A DNA stretch of 64,000 nt, taken from the NCBI RefSeq assembly GCF_024296665.1, contig NZ_CP100762.1:1674001-1738000 (forward strand), read 5' to 3'. The position numbers and the translations under genes are program-made. The stretch's first letter is position 1. Every line of letters begins with the position of its first letter. Positions 1 through 8,523 of the stretch are shown piece by piece. The notes beneath the pieces are model-generated. The model searched no databases. It was given only the letters and a program-made list of their open reading frames with translations, and was not told the origin of the DNA. Source of the DNA: Salinilacihabitans rarus (GTDB lineage: Archaea; Halobacteriota; Halobacteria; Halobacteriales; Natrialbaceae).

Positions 1-367
1 CGGGGTGGAGGTAGTCGTAGGCGTCGGCGAACGCCAGCAGCGTGTACGGCGTCCACAGCCCGAGGATCACGTTCCCGAAGAACGCGAGCGCGGTGAGCCA
101 CGGCCGCTCGCGGCCCAGTTTCCACGAGGCGATCGCCAGCGCGATCAGCAGCGTCGCGAACGGGCTGTCGGGCACCCACGGCCACATGATCGCCGGCGTC
201 GTGGCGAACTGCGAGGAGTAGTACCAGAACCCGAACGCGGTGCCGGCGAGGTTGACGGCGACGACGAGCCACGCGTACCGTAGCCCGAGGTCCTCCACCC
301 GCTTCGGCACCGGCGCGAGGTAGCGGGGCAGCGGCGCTCGCTCCGGCAACCGTGTCGGCTCGGTCAT
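1..367 (-). CDS. DUF1405 family membrane protein (3' end beyond window)
   Basis: Partial gene: the ATG lies at 367 and the frame stays open to base 1 (122 codons visible). The product begins MTEPTRLPERAPLPRYLAP and then shows hydrophobic segments around residues 30-48, 68-84 and 91-112 (for example AWLVVAVNLAGTAFGFWYY), so it is a polytopic membrane protein. The RYLAP-P stretch followed by LVVAVNLAGTAFGFWYY is characteristic of the DUF1405 family of Halobacteria; function unknown. It is divergent from pdxS with 126 bases between starts. The rest of the protein cannot be judged here. Confidence 0.75.
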   Translation of the reverse strand, partial: MTEPTRLPERAPLPRYLAPVPKRVEDLGLRYAWLVVAVNLAGTAFGFWYYSSQFATTPAIMWPWVPDSPFATLLIALAIASWKLGRERPWLTALAFFGNVILGLWTPYTLLAFADAYDYLHP

Positions 368-493
368 CGTCCGCCGTCACGGGGGGGGAACGCAAAACGG
401 TACCGATCGGCGACAGGTCGACCGGCGAATCGCCGGCGGCGGCGTCGGGGGGTAACAGACACGCACAAGTGGGGCGCGCGCTAACCCCGGCGT

Positions 494-1402
494 ATGCCGA
501 CCACGACCGACCTCGAGGATCTGCGGCGCGGAACCGACCTCGTCAAGCGGGGCTTCGCTCGAATGCAGAAAGGCGGCGTCATCATGGACGTCGTGAACCC
601 CGAACAGGCGCGCATCGCCGAGGAGGCCGGTGCCGTGGCCGTGATGGCTCTGGAGGCCGTCCCGGCGGACATCAGAAAGCGCGGCGGCGTCGCCCGGATG
701 GCCGACCCCGCGGAGGTCGAGGCGATCATCGACGCCGTCTCCATCCCCGTGATGGGCAAGGCCCGCATCGGCCACACGAAGGAGGCGGAGATCCTCGAGG
801 CCGTCGGCGTCGACATGATCGACGAGTCCGAGGTGCTGACGCCGGCCGACGACGCCTACCACATCGACAAGCGCGAGTTCACCGCGCCGTTCGTCTGTGG
901 CGCCCGCGACCTCGGCGAGGCGCTGCGCCGGATCGGCGAGGGCGCGGCGATGATCCGCACCAAGGGCGAAGCCGGCACCGGCGACGTCAACCAGGCGGTC
1001 CACCACCAGCGCACCATCAAAGGCGAGATCCGCAAACTCGAGGGGATGAGCCACGAGGAACGGGAGGCTTACGCCCGCGAGATCAGGGCGCCCGCCGACC
1101 TCGTCCACGAGACTGCCGAGATGGGACGGCTCCCCGTGGTCAACTTCGCCGCCGGCGGCATCGCGACCCCCGCCGACGCCGCGCTCATGATGCACCACGA
1201 GTGCGACGGCATCTTCGTCGGCAGCGGCATCTTCGGTGCCGAGAACCCCGAGGCGATGGCCGACGCCATCGTCCGGGCGGTCAACGACTGGGACGACCCC
1301 GAGGCGCTGGCCGAAATCTCGAAAAACATCGGCGCGGGGATGAGAGGCGACGCCAACGTCGACCTTCCCGACGAGGAGAAGTTGCAGGGTCGGGGCGTCT
1401 AG
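494..1402 (+). CDS. pdxS: Pyridoxal 5'-phosphate synthase lyase subunit PdxS
   Basis: 302 residues, the normal length for PdxS/SNZ. PdxS condenses ribose 5-phosphate, glyceraldehyde 3-phosphate and ammonia to pyridoxal 5'-phosphate, with ammonia supplied by the glutaminase PdxT. The (beta/alpha)8 barrel residues are in place: Asp32 (GGVIMDV), Lys89 (VMGKARIGH) and Lys157 (RTKGEAGTG), which correspond to the catalytic Asp and the two Schiff-base lysines of the family. The phosphate loop [13 protein letters not shown] lies near residue 220. pdxT is not adjacent and must lie elsewhere. A soluble cytoplasmic enzyme; assignment very secure. Confidence 0.98.
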   Translation: MPTTTDLEDLRRGTDLVKRGFARMQKGGVIMDVVNPEQARIAEEAGAVAVMALEAVPADIRKRGGVARMADPAEVEAIIDAVSIPVMGKARIGHTKEAEILEAVGVDMIDESEVLTPADDAYHIDKREFTAPFVCGARDLGEALRRIGEGAAMIRTKGEAGTGDVNQAVHHQRTIKGEIRKLEGMSHEEREAYAREIRAPADLVHETAEMGRLPVVNFAAGGIATPADAALMMHHECDGIFVGSGIFGAENPEAMADAIVRAVNDWDDPEALAEISKNIGAGMRGDANVDLPDEEKLQGRGV

Positions 1403-1449
1403 GGGCGCTCACCGACACACCGCCGAACCGACGCTGAACGGCTAAAAAC

Positions 1450-1460
1450 CCGGTATATCG
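1450..1460 (+). promoter_or_regulatory. TATA box of the haem-synthesis gene pair
   Basis: CGGTATATCG lies about 45 bases before the ATG at 1500 in the short gap after pdxS. Spacing predicts transcription starting near 1480 and a leader of about 20 bases. The leader contains GGAGGA (about 1481-1486), a Shine-Dalgarno-like sequence 14 bases before the start. Confidence 0.5.
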
Positions 1461-1499
1461 CGGAGTATCGCTTTCCCGTCCGGAGGACGAGGGTACCGT

Positions 1500-2681
1500 A
1501 TGGACCACCCGCGTTCGCGCGACGGATCCGCGAGTGACGGCGACGGGAACGGCGGCCACGAACACGACCACGGCCACCCCGGCCCCGGACCGGACTACGA
1601 CCGGACGCCGCTCGTGGTCACCTGGGAGGTGACACAGGCCTGCGCGCTCGCCTGCGACCACTGTCGTGCCGAGGCGACGCCGGAGCGCCACCCGGACGAA
1701 CTCACGACCGAGGAGGGTCTCGCGCTCTTCGATCAGGTCGCGTCGTTCGACGGCCGGCAGCCGTTTCTCGTCCTCTCGGGCGGCGACCCGCTCGAACGAC
1801 CGGACCTGTTCGACCTGATCGAGGGGGCCCGCGACCGCGGCCTGCGGCCGTCGGTCACGCCGGCGACGACGCCGGCGCTCGACCGCGAGACCGTCGAGCG
1901 ACTCGCCGACGCCGGCGTCGAACGGCTGGCGGTCAGCCTCGACGGCGCGACCCCCGAGCGCCACGACGCCTTCCGCGGCGAGGCCGGCACGTTCGAGGCG
2001 GCGATCCGCGCGGCGAGACACGCCCGCGAGGCCGGGATCTCGACGCAGGTCAACACGACGGTCACCGCCGCGACCGTCTCGGACCTCCCGGCGATCGCAG
2101 ACCGCGTCGAGGACCTCGGGGCGGCGATGTGGGAGGTGTTCTTCCTCGTCCCGATCGGCCGCGGCGAGACCCTCGACCAGCTCCGGCCGACCGAGGCCGC
2201 CGCGGTGGCGGCGTGGCTCTACCGGCGCTCGCAGGCGGCGCCCTACCGCGTGATCACCGTCGAAGCACCCTTCTACCGCCGGGTGGCGCGGGAGGTCGCG
2301 ACCGCGGCGGGCGAGCGGCCCCGGCGGGTGGGGTCGACTGGCGCCGGCAACGGCTTCGTCTTCGTCAGCTACGACGGCGAGGTCTACCCCTCCGGGTTCA
2401 TGCCGACGAGCGCGGGGAACGTCCGCGAGGAGTCGCTCGTGACGATCTACCGGGAGTCGGACCTGCTGCGGGCGCTGCGCGACCGCGAGTCGTTTTCGGG
2501 GCCCTGCGGCGACTGCGCCGCGACCGAGGTCTGCGGGGGCTCTCGCTCCCGGGCTTACGCGGCGACGGGCGACCCCCGCGGGAGCGATCCGCTCTGCCCG
2601 TGGGCGGCGACGGACCACGCCTACGACGCCGCCGACGCGCCGTGGCTCGACGCGGGGACGGTGCCCGAGGTGATGCGGTGA
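1500..2681 (+). CDS. Radical SAM/SPASM protein, AhbC/AhbD-like haem synthesis
   Basis: 393 residues. The radical SAM cluster motif CxxxCxxC is Cys48, Cys52 and Cys55 (ACALACDHC), followed by the SAM-binding GGDP (LVLSGGDPLE). A C-terminal SPASM-type cysteine set (PCGDC...VCGG...LCPW, residues ~330-370) should hold an auxiliary [4Fe-4S] cluster. The stop overlaps the start of the siroheme decarboxylase by four bases, so the two are co-translated; this places the protein in the archaeal Ahb route from sirohaem to haem, as an AhbC- or AhbD-type enzyme (or the related haloarchaeal TIGR04053-type group). Which step it performs cannot be told from sequence reading. The first 35 residues are a His/Asp/Gly-rich tail (HEHDHGH at 20-26) not needed for the fold and possibly metal binding. 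Confidence 0.8.
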   Translation: MDHPRSRDGSASDGDGNGGHEHDHGHPGPGPDYDRTPLVVTWEVTQACALACDHCRAEATPERHPDELTTEEGLALFDQVASFDGRQPFLVLSGGDPLERPDLFDLIEGARDRGLRPSVTPATTPALDRETVERLADAGVERLAVSLDGATPERHDAFRGEAGTFEAAIRAARHAREAGISTQVNTTVTAATVSDLPAIADRVEDLGAAMWEVFFLVPIGRGETLDQLRPTEAAAVAAWLYRRSQAAPYRVITVEAPFYRRVAREVATAAGERPRRVGSTGAGNGFVFVSYDGEVYPSGFMPTSAGNVREESLVTIYRESDLLRALRDRESFSGPCGDCAATEVCGGSRSRAYAATGDPRGSDPLCPWAATDHAYDAADAPWLDAGTVPEVMR

Positions 2682-3709
2682 GCGACGACTGGCGCGAGGG
2701 GCTGGACGCGGTCGACGAGGCGCTGCTCGACGGCTACCAGCGCGGGTTCCCCGTCGAGCGCCGGCCGTTCGAGGCGATCGGCGCCGACCTCGGGATCGAC
2801 GGCGACGAGGCCTTCGACCGCGTCCGGGCGCTGGTCGACCGCGGGGCCATCCGACGGGTGGGGCCGGTGCTCGCCCCCTCCGCGATCGGGTCGTCGACGC
2901 TCGCGGCGCTCTCGGTGCCGGACGACGAGTTCGCGGCCGCCGCCGCGGTCGTCAACGGCTACCCGCAGGTCAGCCACAACTACCGCCGGGACCACGAGTG
3001 GAACATGTGGTTCGTGCTCGCGGCCGGGTCGCGCGCGAGGCGGGACGCCCTCCTCGCCGATATCGCCGCCGAGACGGGCCGGGAGCCGCTGGTCCTCCCG
3101 AAACTGCGAACCTACGGCGTCGACCTCGCGTTCGCCGTCGGCGGCGACGACCGGACGCCGGGCGAGTCCTCGGCGGCCGACGAACGGCCGCGCGCCGGCA
3201 CACCCCGCGAGGAGCAGTCCGTCTCCCTGACGCGCTTCGAGGGGGACCTCCTGCTCGAGATACAGGACGGCCTCCCGCCGTCGGCGACGCCCTACGCGGA
3301 CGTCGCGGCGTCGCTCGGGGCCGACGTCGACGACGTGCTCGCGGCGCTCGACCGGTTGCTCGACCGCGGTGCCGTCAAGCGGGTCGGGTGCGTCGTCAGC
3401 CACCGGAAGACCGGGTTCGACGCGAACTGCATGGTCGTCTGGGCGGTTCCGGAGGACGCGGTCGACGCGGTCGGCCGCGAGGTCGCCGCCTACCCGTTCG
3501 TGACGAAGTGCTACCGTCGGCCGCGCCGTCCCGACCGGGGCTGGGAGTACACCCTGTTCACCATGCTCCACGGCCGGTCGCGGGCGGCCGTCGACGAGCG
3601 GATCGACGACCTCGCCGCCGAGATCCAGTACCCTCACGAGCGCCTCTCCACGGTCGAGAAGCTGAAACAGACCGGCGTCCGCTTCGAGCGCCTCGGCGAG
3701 GGCCGGTAG
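2678..3709 (+). CDS. Siroheme decarboxylase, AhbA and AhbB halves in one chain
   Basis: 343 residues from the GTG at 2678, which overlaps the upstream TGA (GTGA). The protein is two tandem AsnC/Lrp-like units: residues ~10-155 (wHTH VDRGAIRRVGPVLAP, then YPQVSHNYRRDHEWNMWFV) and ~185-340 (LLDRGAVKRVGCVVSH, then YPFVTKCYRRPRRPDRGWEYTLFTMLHG). Such paired units are AhbA and AhbB, which remove the two acetate carboxylates of sirohaem to give didecarboxysiroheme. The conserved histidine-containing loop SHNYRRDHEWN is present in the first half only; in the second it is TKCYRRP-RPDRGWEY. It is not a DNA-binding regulator despite the Lrp resemblance. In Desulfovibrio the subunits are separate genes. 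Confidence 0.88.
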   Translation: MSDDWREGLDAVDEALLDGYQRGFPVERRPFEAIGADLGIDGDEAFDRVRALVDRGAIRRVGPVLAPSAIGSSTLAALSVPDDEFAAAAAVVNGYPQVSHNYRRDHEWNMWFVLAAGSRARRDALLADIAAETGREPLVLPKLRTYGVDLAFAVGGDDRTPGESSAADERPRAGTPREEQSVSLTRFEGDLLLEIQDGLPPSATPYADVAASLGADVDDVLAALDRLLDRGAVKRVGCVVSHRKTGFDANCMVVWAVPEDAVDAVGREVAAYPFVTKCYRRPRRPDRGWEYTLFTMLHGRSRAAVDERIDDLAAEIQYPHERLSTVEKLKQTGVRFERLGEGR

Positions 3710-3834
3710 GTGTCGGGACTACGGCTTCGTCGCGCCGAGGGCTCGACGAACCGCCCGTCGGACACCGGCCCGGAGAGCGAATCCTTGCGGGGCGAACCGG
3801 AAAGCTTTCGTGCCAGTTGTGTGCCCTGAACGAC

Positions 3835-4689
3835 ATGCGACGCCGCCAGTTCCTCGCCAGCGGAACCGCCCTCCTCTCCGTCGCCATCGCCGGGTGTGGC
3901 CACCCGCCCGTGGTTCTCGACATGGACGACGCGACGGCGGACGGCATCGCCGGCGAAGTTTCGATGACCGCCGTGCCCGGGTCCGAAGAATACGCCGTCG
4001 TCACGTCGGCCCGCGAGAACGGATCGGCCACGCGGGCCGGACGGCACGCGCTGTTCGATCACACCGACACCGTGCGGGTCGAAGACGCCTTCTACGACGT
4101 TTCGGAAACTCGACTCGGGAGCAGCGAGGTGACGGTCTACGAGGTCCGCGTCGATTTCGATCCGGACGACCCGACGCCGGAACTCGGCGAAATCGAGTAC
4201 GACGACCTCCCCGAGACCGATCGCCGGCGCCTCGACGCGATCGTCTCTGACGACCCGCCCAGTCAGGACGGATACGATCTGGGCGTCGGTTACGGAACCG
4301 CCGAGGAGGTGGGGGACGGATCGGTGTTCGTTCCGGAGCAACAGTACGATGTTCTCGTCTACGACGGGGATCGGTACCGAGTCGCGGTCGACTCCCGAAC
4401 GGCGTCCGAGGTGGAGTACCGGTACGAGGCGACGGAGGTCGCTCCCGACGTCGAGACGTTCGCCGACCGGGTTCGAGCGCAGTATCTGTTCGCGCTCACG
4501 GGCCTCTCCGAGGCCGAACGCGCGGTCGTCGAGGAAGCGATCGACGGGGGGTACTTCGAAGACGACGACGCCTTCCGGTCGGTGGTCGACCGCATCCGAG
4601 AGCACGAGGGGCTGGACGTGGACGACTTCTACGGGACGTGGCTCGTGGAGTACGAGGGCGTCGAGTATCTCACCTACGCCGAGTGGTAG
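3835..4689 (+). CDS. Tat-type lipoprotein, function unknown
   Basis: 284 residues. The start MRRRQFLASG carries a twin-arginine motif, followed by a hydrophobic stretch and the lipobox IAGC with Cys21 as the predicted lipidated residue, so it should be exported folded and anchored outside the membrane. The mature part is acidic and mixed alpha/beta, with no motif I recognise; a C-terminal helical section (LSEAERAVVEEAIDGGYFEDDDAF) resembles the pattern seen in other Halobacteria-only lipoproteins. It stands alone, 125 bases after the haem gene. The ATG at 3835 was chosen because the signal peptide begins exactly there. Confidence 0.75.
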   Translation: MRRRQFLASGTALLSVAIAGCGHPPVVLDMDDATADGIAGEVSMTAVPGSEEYAVVTSARENGSATRAGRHALFDHTDTVRVEDAFYDVSETRLGSSEVTVYEVRVDFDPDDPTPELGEIEYDDLPETDRRRLDAIVSDDPPSQDGYDLGVGYGTAEEVGDGSVFVPEQQYDVLVYDGDRYRVAVDSRTASEVEYRYEATEVAPDVETFADRVRAQYLFALTGLSEAERAVVEEAIDGGYFEDDDAFRSVVDRIREHEGLDVDDFYGTWLVEYEGVEYLTYAEW

Positions 4690-4710
4690 ACCGTCGCCGG
4701 CGCGCGTCGG

Positions 4711-5061
4711 CTACGTCCACGCGCGCGGCGGCGGCACGGCGCCCGCCCGAACGAGCGCGAGCAGGAGGAAGTACGCCGCGAGCGCGCCGCCTCCCGCCGA
4801 GAGCAGCGGCGAGGGCGCGACGGCCGCGCCGACGGCGACGAGCGCGAGCGCGCCCGCGAGCGACGCGACCTGAACGGCCCGCCGCTCCCAGTACCGGCGC
4901 ACGGCCGCCGCCCGTCGCGCGGCGACGGCCTCGAAGGCGAGCGTCCCGGCGGCACCGAGGAGGAAAGCGGGGACCGACGGCGCGGCGTCGACGGCGACGA
5001 ACGCGGCCGCGAACGCCGCGAGGGCGACCGCCGCGAGCGCCCCGTCGGTTCGCGCGCCCAT
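4711..5061 (-). CDS. Small membrane protein, four predicted helices
   Basis: 116 residues, Ala/Val/Leu-rich, with hydrophobic segments near 8-24, 28-45, 64-82 and 88-103 and a positively charged loop (RRAAAVRRYWERR) between the second and third. Family not recognised. It follows the homoserine kinase gene on the same strand with a six-base gap and is probably co-transcribed with it; no functional link to threonine synthesis is evident. Confidence 0.6.
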   Translation of the reverse strand: MGARTDGALAAVALAAFAAAFVAVDAAPSVPAFLLGAAGTLAFEAVAARRAAAVRRYWERRAVQVASLAGALALVAVGAAVAPSPLLSAGGGALAAYFLLLALVRAGAVPPPRAWT

Positions 5062-5067
5062 CTCCGG

Positions 5068-5946
5068 TCAGCGGTACAGTCGGGCGCCGTCGCCGACGCG
5101 GGTCTGGTAGGCGCGGCTCTCGACGCCGGCATCGTCGAAGGCGTCGAGCATCGCGGCGGCGACCGCGCGCCGGTCGGGCCGGCGACAGACCGCGAGCAGG
5201 GCCGGCCCCGCGCCGCTGACGGTGACGCCCGTCGCGCCCGCATCGAGGGCCGCCTCGCGGACGGCGTCGTAGCCGTCGATGAGCGCGGCGCGTTCGGGGG
5301 TGACGATGCCGTCGTCCATGCCGCGGCCGACGAGGTCGGGGTCGTCGCGGGCCATGCCGACGGCCAGCGTGGCGGCGTTCCCGACCGTCTCGACGACGTC
5401 GGGGAGGGCGGCCGAGTCGGGGACGACGCCGCGCGCGTCGCGCGTGGAGACGGTGATGTCGGGGAGACACGCCACCAGCGACAGCGAGGCGTCGACGCGG
5501 GTGACGCCGTCGTCGGTGACGACGGTGAAGCCGCCGAGCAGCGCCGGGGCGACGTTGTCGGCGTGGGCCTCCCCGGAGACCAGCGCCTCGCCCTCGGCGG
5601 CGACCGGGACGAGTTCCTCGCGGGAGCGGCCGCGGTCGTAGAGTTCGTCGAGCGCGACGGCCGCGGCGGCGGCGCTGGCGGCCGACGAGCCGAGGCCGGA
5701 GGACGGCCGGACGCCCTTGTCGATCCGGATGTAGGCGGGCGCGTCGAGGGCCTCCGCGACCGCGCCGACGGTGTTCTTCGCGGGGTCGTCCGGGATGTAC
5801 TGGCTGCCGACGCCGGTCACCTCGATGGTCGTCTCCGGGGCGCGTTCGACCCGGATCACGTCGGCGGGCGCCCCGAGCGCGAGACCGAAGACGTCGAAAC
5901 CGCTGCCCAGGTTCGCACTCGTCGCCGGCGCCCGCACGGTGAGCAT
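5068..5946 (-). CDS. thrB: Homoserine kinase
   Basis: 292 residues; a GHMP-family kinase that phosphorylates L-homoserine with ATP in threonine synthesis. Seen: the N-terminal MLTVRAPATSANLGSGFDVFGLALG, the ATP-binding GLGSSAASAAAA glycine-rich motif near residue 85-97, and the C-terminal GATGVTVSGAGPALLAV motif typical of GHMP kinases. The ATG at 5946 is preferred over longer readings because the conserved RAPATSANLGSGFD begins right after it. Downstream lies a small membrane-protein gene in the same orientation. Confidence 0.95.
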   Translation of the reverse strand: MLTVRAPATSANLGSGFDVFGLALGAPADVIRVERAPETTIEVTGVGSQYIPDDPAKNTVGAVAEALDAPAYIRIDKGVRPSSGLGSSAASAAAAAVALDELYDRGRSREELVPVAAEGEALVSGEAHADNVAPALLGGFTVVTDDGVTRVDASLSLVACLPDITVSTRDARGVVPDSAALPDVVETVGNAATLAVGMARDDPDLVGRGMDDGIVTPERAALIDGYDAVREAALDAGATGVTVSGAGPALLAVCRRPDRRAVAAAMLDAFDDAGVESRAYQTRVGDGARLYR

Positions 5947-6136
5947 GGCGCCTTCTATCGGGAGTGAGGGCAAAAAGGTAGCGAACGCCGCGACCCTGCC
6001 TCGCGGCGCCCGCGGCCGGTTTCGCCGTCCCGGCACCCCCCGACCGCGCGAGGCGCGGTACCGGCGCGCACGCGGCGCCCTCCCACGGAGCGGTCGAATC
6101 GGTGGGACTAAATTCGCGTGCCGGCTCCGTACCTGC

Positions 6137-6319
6137 ATGGGTTTTGGTAGCTACGACGAGTCCGAGCAACGGCAACCCGACGCGGACGACGACGGCGAGA
6201 GCGCGGGCGTCACCGTCCACGAGAACGACTACGAGGGCGAGATGAGCGTCGAGACCGGCGGCTCGACCGACGACCTCCTCGGGCAACTCCAGGACATCAA
6301 GGCGTCGAAAGACGAGTAA
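6137..6319 (+). CDS. DUF5786 family small acidic protein, copy 1
   Basis: 60 residues, MGFGSYDESEQRQPD then an acidic linker, then VHENDYEGEMSVETGGST and a C-terminal DDLLGQLQDIKASKDE helix. This is the Halobacteria-only DUF5786 family of unknown function. A second copy sits at 55359-55544. The two proteins differ mainly in the linker (DDDGESAGV against VDEDEETAV) and the last residues, and their DNA is almost identical over the shared part. It is divergent from thrB; ACTAAATT about 24-30 bases before the ATG may be its TATA element (leaderless). Confidence 0.85.
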   Translation: MGFGSYDESEQRQPDADDDGESAGVTVHENDYEGEMSVETGGSTDDLLGQLQDIKASKDE

Positions 6320-6346
6320 GCGGGGTCCGCCCCCTCTCTGCGAGCG

Positions 6347-7636
6347 TCAGTCGTCCGGGTTGGCGGCGACGTCGGCCCCCGACCGGGCGAAGACGCGGTC
6401 GAGGCCGACCAGCAGACCCGCCGAGAGCGCCGCGCCGGCGAGGGCAAACGCCGCAAGGAGGGCGAAGAAGGCGCCGGTCGAGAAGCCGTCGAGGACGAAG
6501 CCGCCGATGGCGATGCTGGCCGCGCCGAGGCCGAACTCGCCGAGGTAGGTGTAGCCGTAGGAGAGCCCCCGGGCGTCGGCCGGCGTGTAGACCGCGACGG
6601 CGTTCTGGTAGAACGGCTGGATCGCGAACAGGAAGAAGCCGAGGACGGCACAGTAGGCGACGATGGCGACCAGTCCGACCGACGCGACGGGGACGAACGA
6701 AAGCGCCAGCGCCGCGAGGACGACGAAGATGACCGCCATCCCGCGGGCGGGCGCCACCCGATCGGTCAGTTTTCCGCCGGCGTACTGGCCGGCCATCCCG
6801 ACGACGAGCAGGCCGGCGTAGACGTAGAACTCGGGGTCGACGTCGTAGCGTTCGAGCGTCGGCGCGACCGACAGCGCCTCCAGCGCGGGGGTGCCGTTGA
6901 GGATCTCCGGCAGGAAGGTGAGCGTCCCGCGGTAGAACAGCCCCTCGACGGTGACGATCGCGAAGACGACCGCGAACGCGCTGGCGAACAGCGCCCGCGA
7001 GTTCGCGACGAGGTCGGCCGGCGAGAGCGCCTCCTCCGGCCCCGCGTCGACGTCGTCGTCGACGGCGGCGGCCGGGTCGAACTCCGCGCGGAGGCCGTAG
7101 GCGGCCGCGAGCAGGCCCGGCACCGCGAGCAGCGCGGCGACGTACTGCCAGTCGAGGAAGACGAGCATCGTCGCGGCGGCCAGCGGGCCGAGCGCGATGC
7201 CGGCGTTGCCGGCGATGCCGTGCCAGGCGAAGACCGTCCCGCGCTCGTCGACGCCGGTGGAGATGAGCGAGAGCCCCGCGGGGTGGTAGACGCTGGCGGC
7301 GACGCCCCAGAGCACGAGGCCGACGGCGATCGCGTAGATCGAGTCGGCGTAGGCGGCCGCGGCGATCACGACGAACGCGAGGCTCATGCCGGCGAGACAG
7401 CCGACGATCAGCCGCTTGGTTCCGTAGCGGTCCGCGAGGATTCCGCCCGGGAGCGCGCCGATCCCGAAGGGGGCGTAGCCGAGCGCGACGACGACGCCCA
7501 CGAGGGCGACCGAGACGTCGAACTCGGCGAGCCAGACGACGAGGAGGATCGGGATCGAGGTCTCGAACCAGTGGACCAGCGCGTGGCCCGCCATCGTGAA
7601 GCCGGCGATCGATCGGTCGTTCGCGTTCAGGGACAT
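6347..7636 (-). CDS. MFS transporter
   Basis: 429 residues with about twelve hydrophobic segments in two halves joined by a charged central loop (EFDPAAAVDDDVDAGPEEALSP, residues ~188-210 region). The inter-helix motif after TM2 reads GGILADRYGTKRLIVG, the MFS motif A signature (GxLaDrxGrkr). The substrate cannot be inferred; the sequence resembles the drug/sugar-type exporters common in Halobacteria. It converges with the DUF5786 gene 27 bases away and is followed upstream by a separate DUF6149 gene. Confidence 0.85.
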   Translation of the reverse strand: MSLNANDRSIAGFTMAGHALVHWFETSIPILLVVWLAEFDVSVALVGVVVALGYAPFGIGALPGGILADRYGTKRLIVGCLAGMSLAFVVIAAAAYADSIYAIAVGLVLWGVAASVYHPAGLSLISTGVDERGTVFAWHGIAGNAGIALGPLAAATMLVFLDWQYVAALLAVPGLLAAAYGLRAEFDPAAAVDDDVDAGPEEALSPADLVANSRALFASAFAVVFAIVTVEGLFYRGTLTFLPEILNGTPALEALSVAPTLERYDVDPEFYVYAGLLVVGMAGQYAGGKLTDRVAPARGMAVIFVVLAALALSFVPVASVGLVAIVAYCAVLGFFLFAIQPFYQNAVAVYTPADARGLSYGYTYLGEFGLGAASIAIGGFVLDGFSTGAFFALLAAFALAGAALSAGLLVGLDRVFARSGADVAANPDD

Positions 7637-7730
7637 GCGTGGGGTACGTTGGCGAAACCGCGTCGGTCCGGCTACTTAGCCGCTCGGAAACCGGTCGGCC
7701 TCGCGTCGCGTCGGCCCGGCGGTGTGGTGG

Positions 7731-8324
7731 TCACTCGTCGACGGCCTCGTCGTCGACGCCGACCGCCCGCGAGACGTCGACGTCCTCGGGTTCCTCCCGG
7801 CCGCCGACCACGAGGTCGCCGTCCTCGGTCTCGACGTAGACGTCGTCGGCGAAGCCGCCCTCGGCGTGGGGGTGTTCCGGATCGTCGAGTTTCGCGGGCG
7901 TCGACGGCGCCTCCGGAACGCCGCCCTCGGGCTCGAACTCGCCGAGGGGGTCGTCGATCGTGATCCCCCACGTCTCGAAGAAGTCGGCGTAGCGCTCGTA
8001 GTGGGCGTCGAGTTCGTCGGCGGGGATCTCCATCATCTCGGTCCAGCCGTGGTTGTAGAAGTCGAAGTTGGCCTGCAGGTGGGTGATCTCGCGGGCCTCG
8101 GCCTCCGAGTAGCCCGCGCGCAGCGCCTCGAGGTAGGCGTCCATCGTCGCGTCGAAGAAGGCGTCGAGGTGGGTCTCGCGCTCGTCGGCGCGGTCGGGGT
8201 CGGCCTTCCCGGTGAAGACCCTCGTGTGCAGGCGCACGAGACCGTACCGGGCAACAGAGCGGACGCCGGGCATTTCGAGGGCCTTCCGCGAGGCGAAGTG
8301 GCGGGCGTTCTGACGGATCTTCAT
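7731..8324 (-). CDS. DUF6149 family protein
   Basis: 197 residues from the ATG at 8324 (MKIRQNARHFASRKALEMPG). A longer reading from 8345 adds MGSTRTR, but homologues usually begin at MKIRQN. The N-terminal two thirds is helical with many conserved aromatic residues (YLEALRAGYSEAEAREITHLQANFDFYNHGW as the core, residues ~60-95); the last ~60 residues are a disordered acidic tail. DUF6149 is a Halobacteria-only family of unknown function. No operon partner. Confidence 0.8.
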   Translation of the reverse strand: MKIRQNARHFASRKALEMPGVRSVARYGLVRLHTRVFTGKADPDRADERETHLDAFFDATMDAYLEALRAGYSEAEAREITHLQANFDFYNHGWTEMMEIPADELDAHYERYADFFETWGITIDDPLGEFEPEGGVPEAPSTPAKLDDPEHPHAEGGFADDVYVETEDGDLVVGGREEPEDVDVSRAVGVDDEAVDE

Positions 8325-8523
8325 ACGCGTACGTGTGGACCCCACGATAAAGAGGGATTCGGCGCGTCGCCGCTCGTCTCCCGGCCCGCGATGGCGGATT
8401 CGAGCGCCTGGGCGCCGTCAGCGCTGGGACGCGCTGGGACGTGAACGCTCGCGCGTACGCGTTCGGCCGCGCCCGTTTTCGAGATAGCAACCCACTTTAA
8501 CCCCCGTTACGAACGTTTCGGAC

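Noticed and set aside
352-1437. Long open frames opposite or beside pdxS and many other genes
   Set aside because: They are Arg/Pro/Gly-rich readings produced by the GC-rich DNA of real genes in other frames and show no protein families.
2678-3709. Lrp-type transcription regulator annotation
   Set aside because: Two Lrp-like units with siroheme-decarboxylase loops and coupling to a haem radical SAM gene argue for an enzyme.
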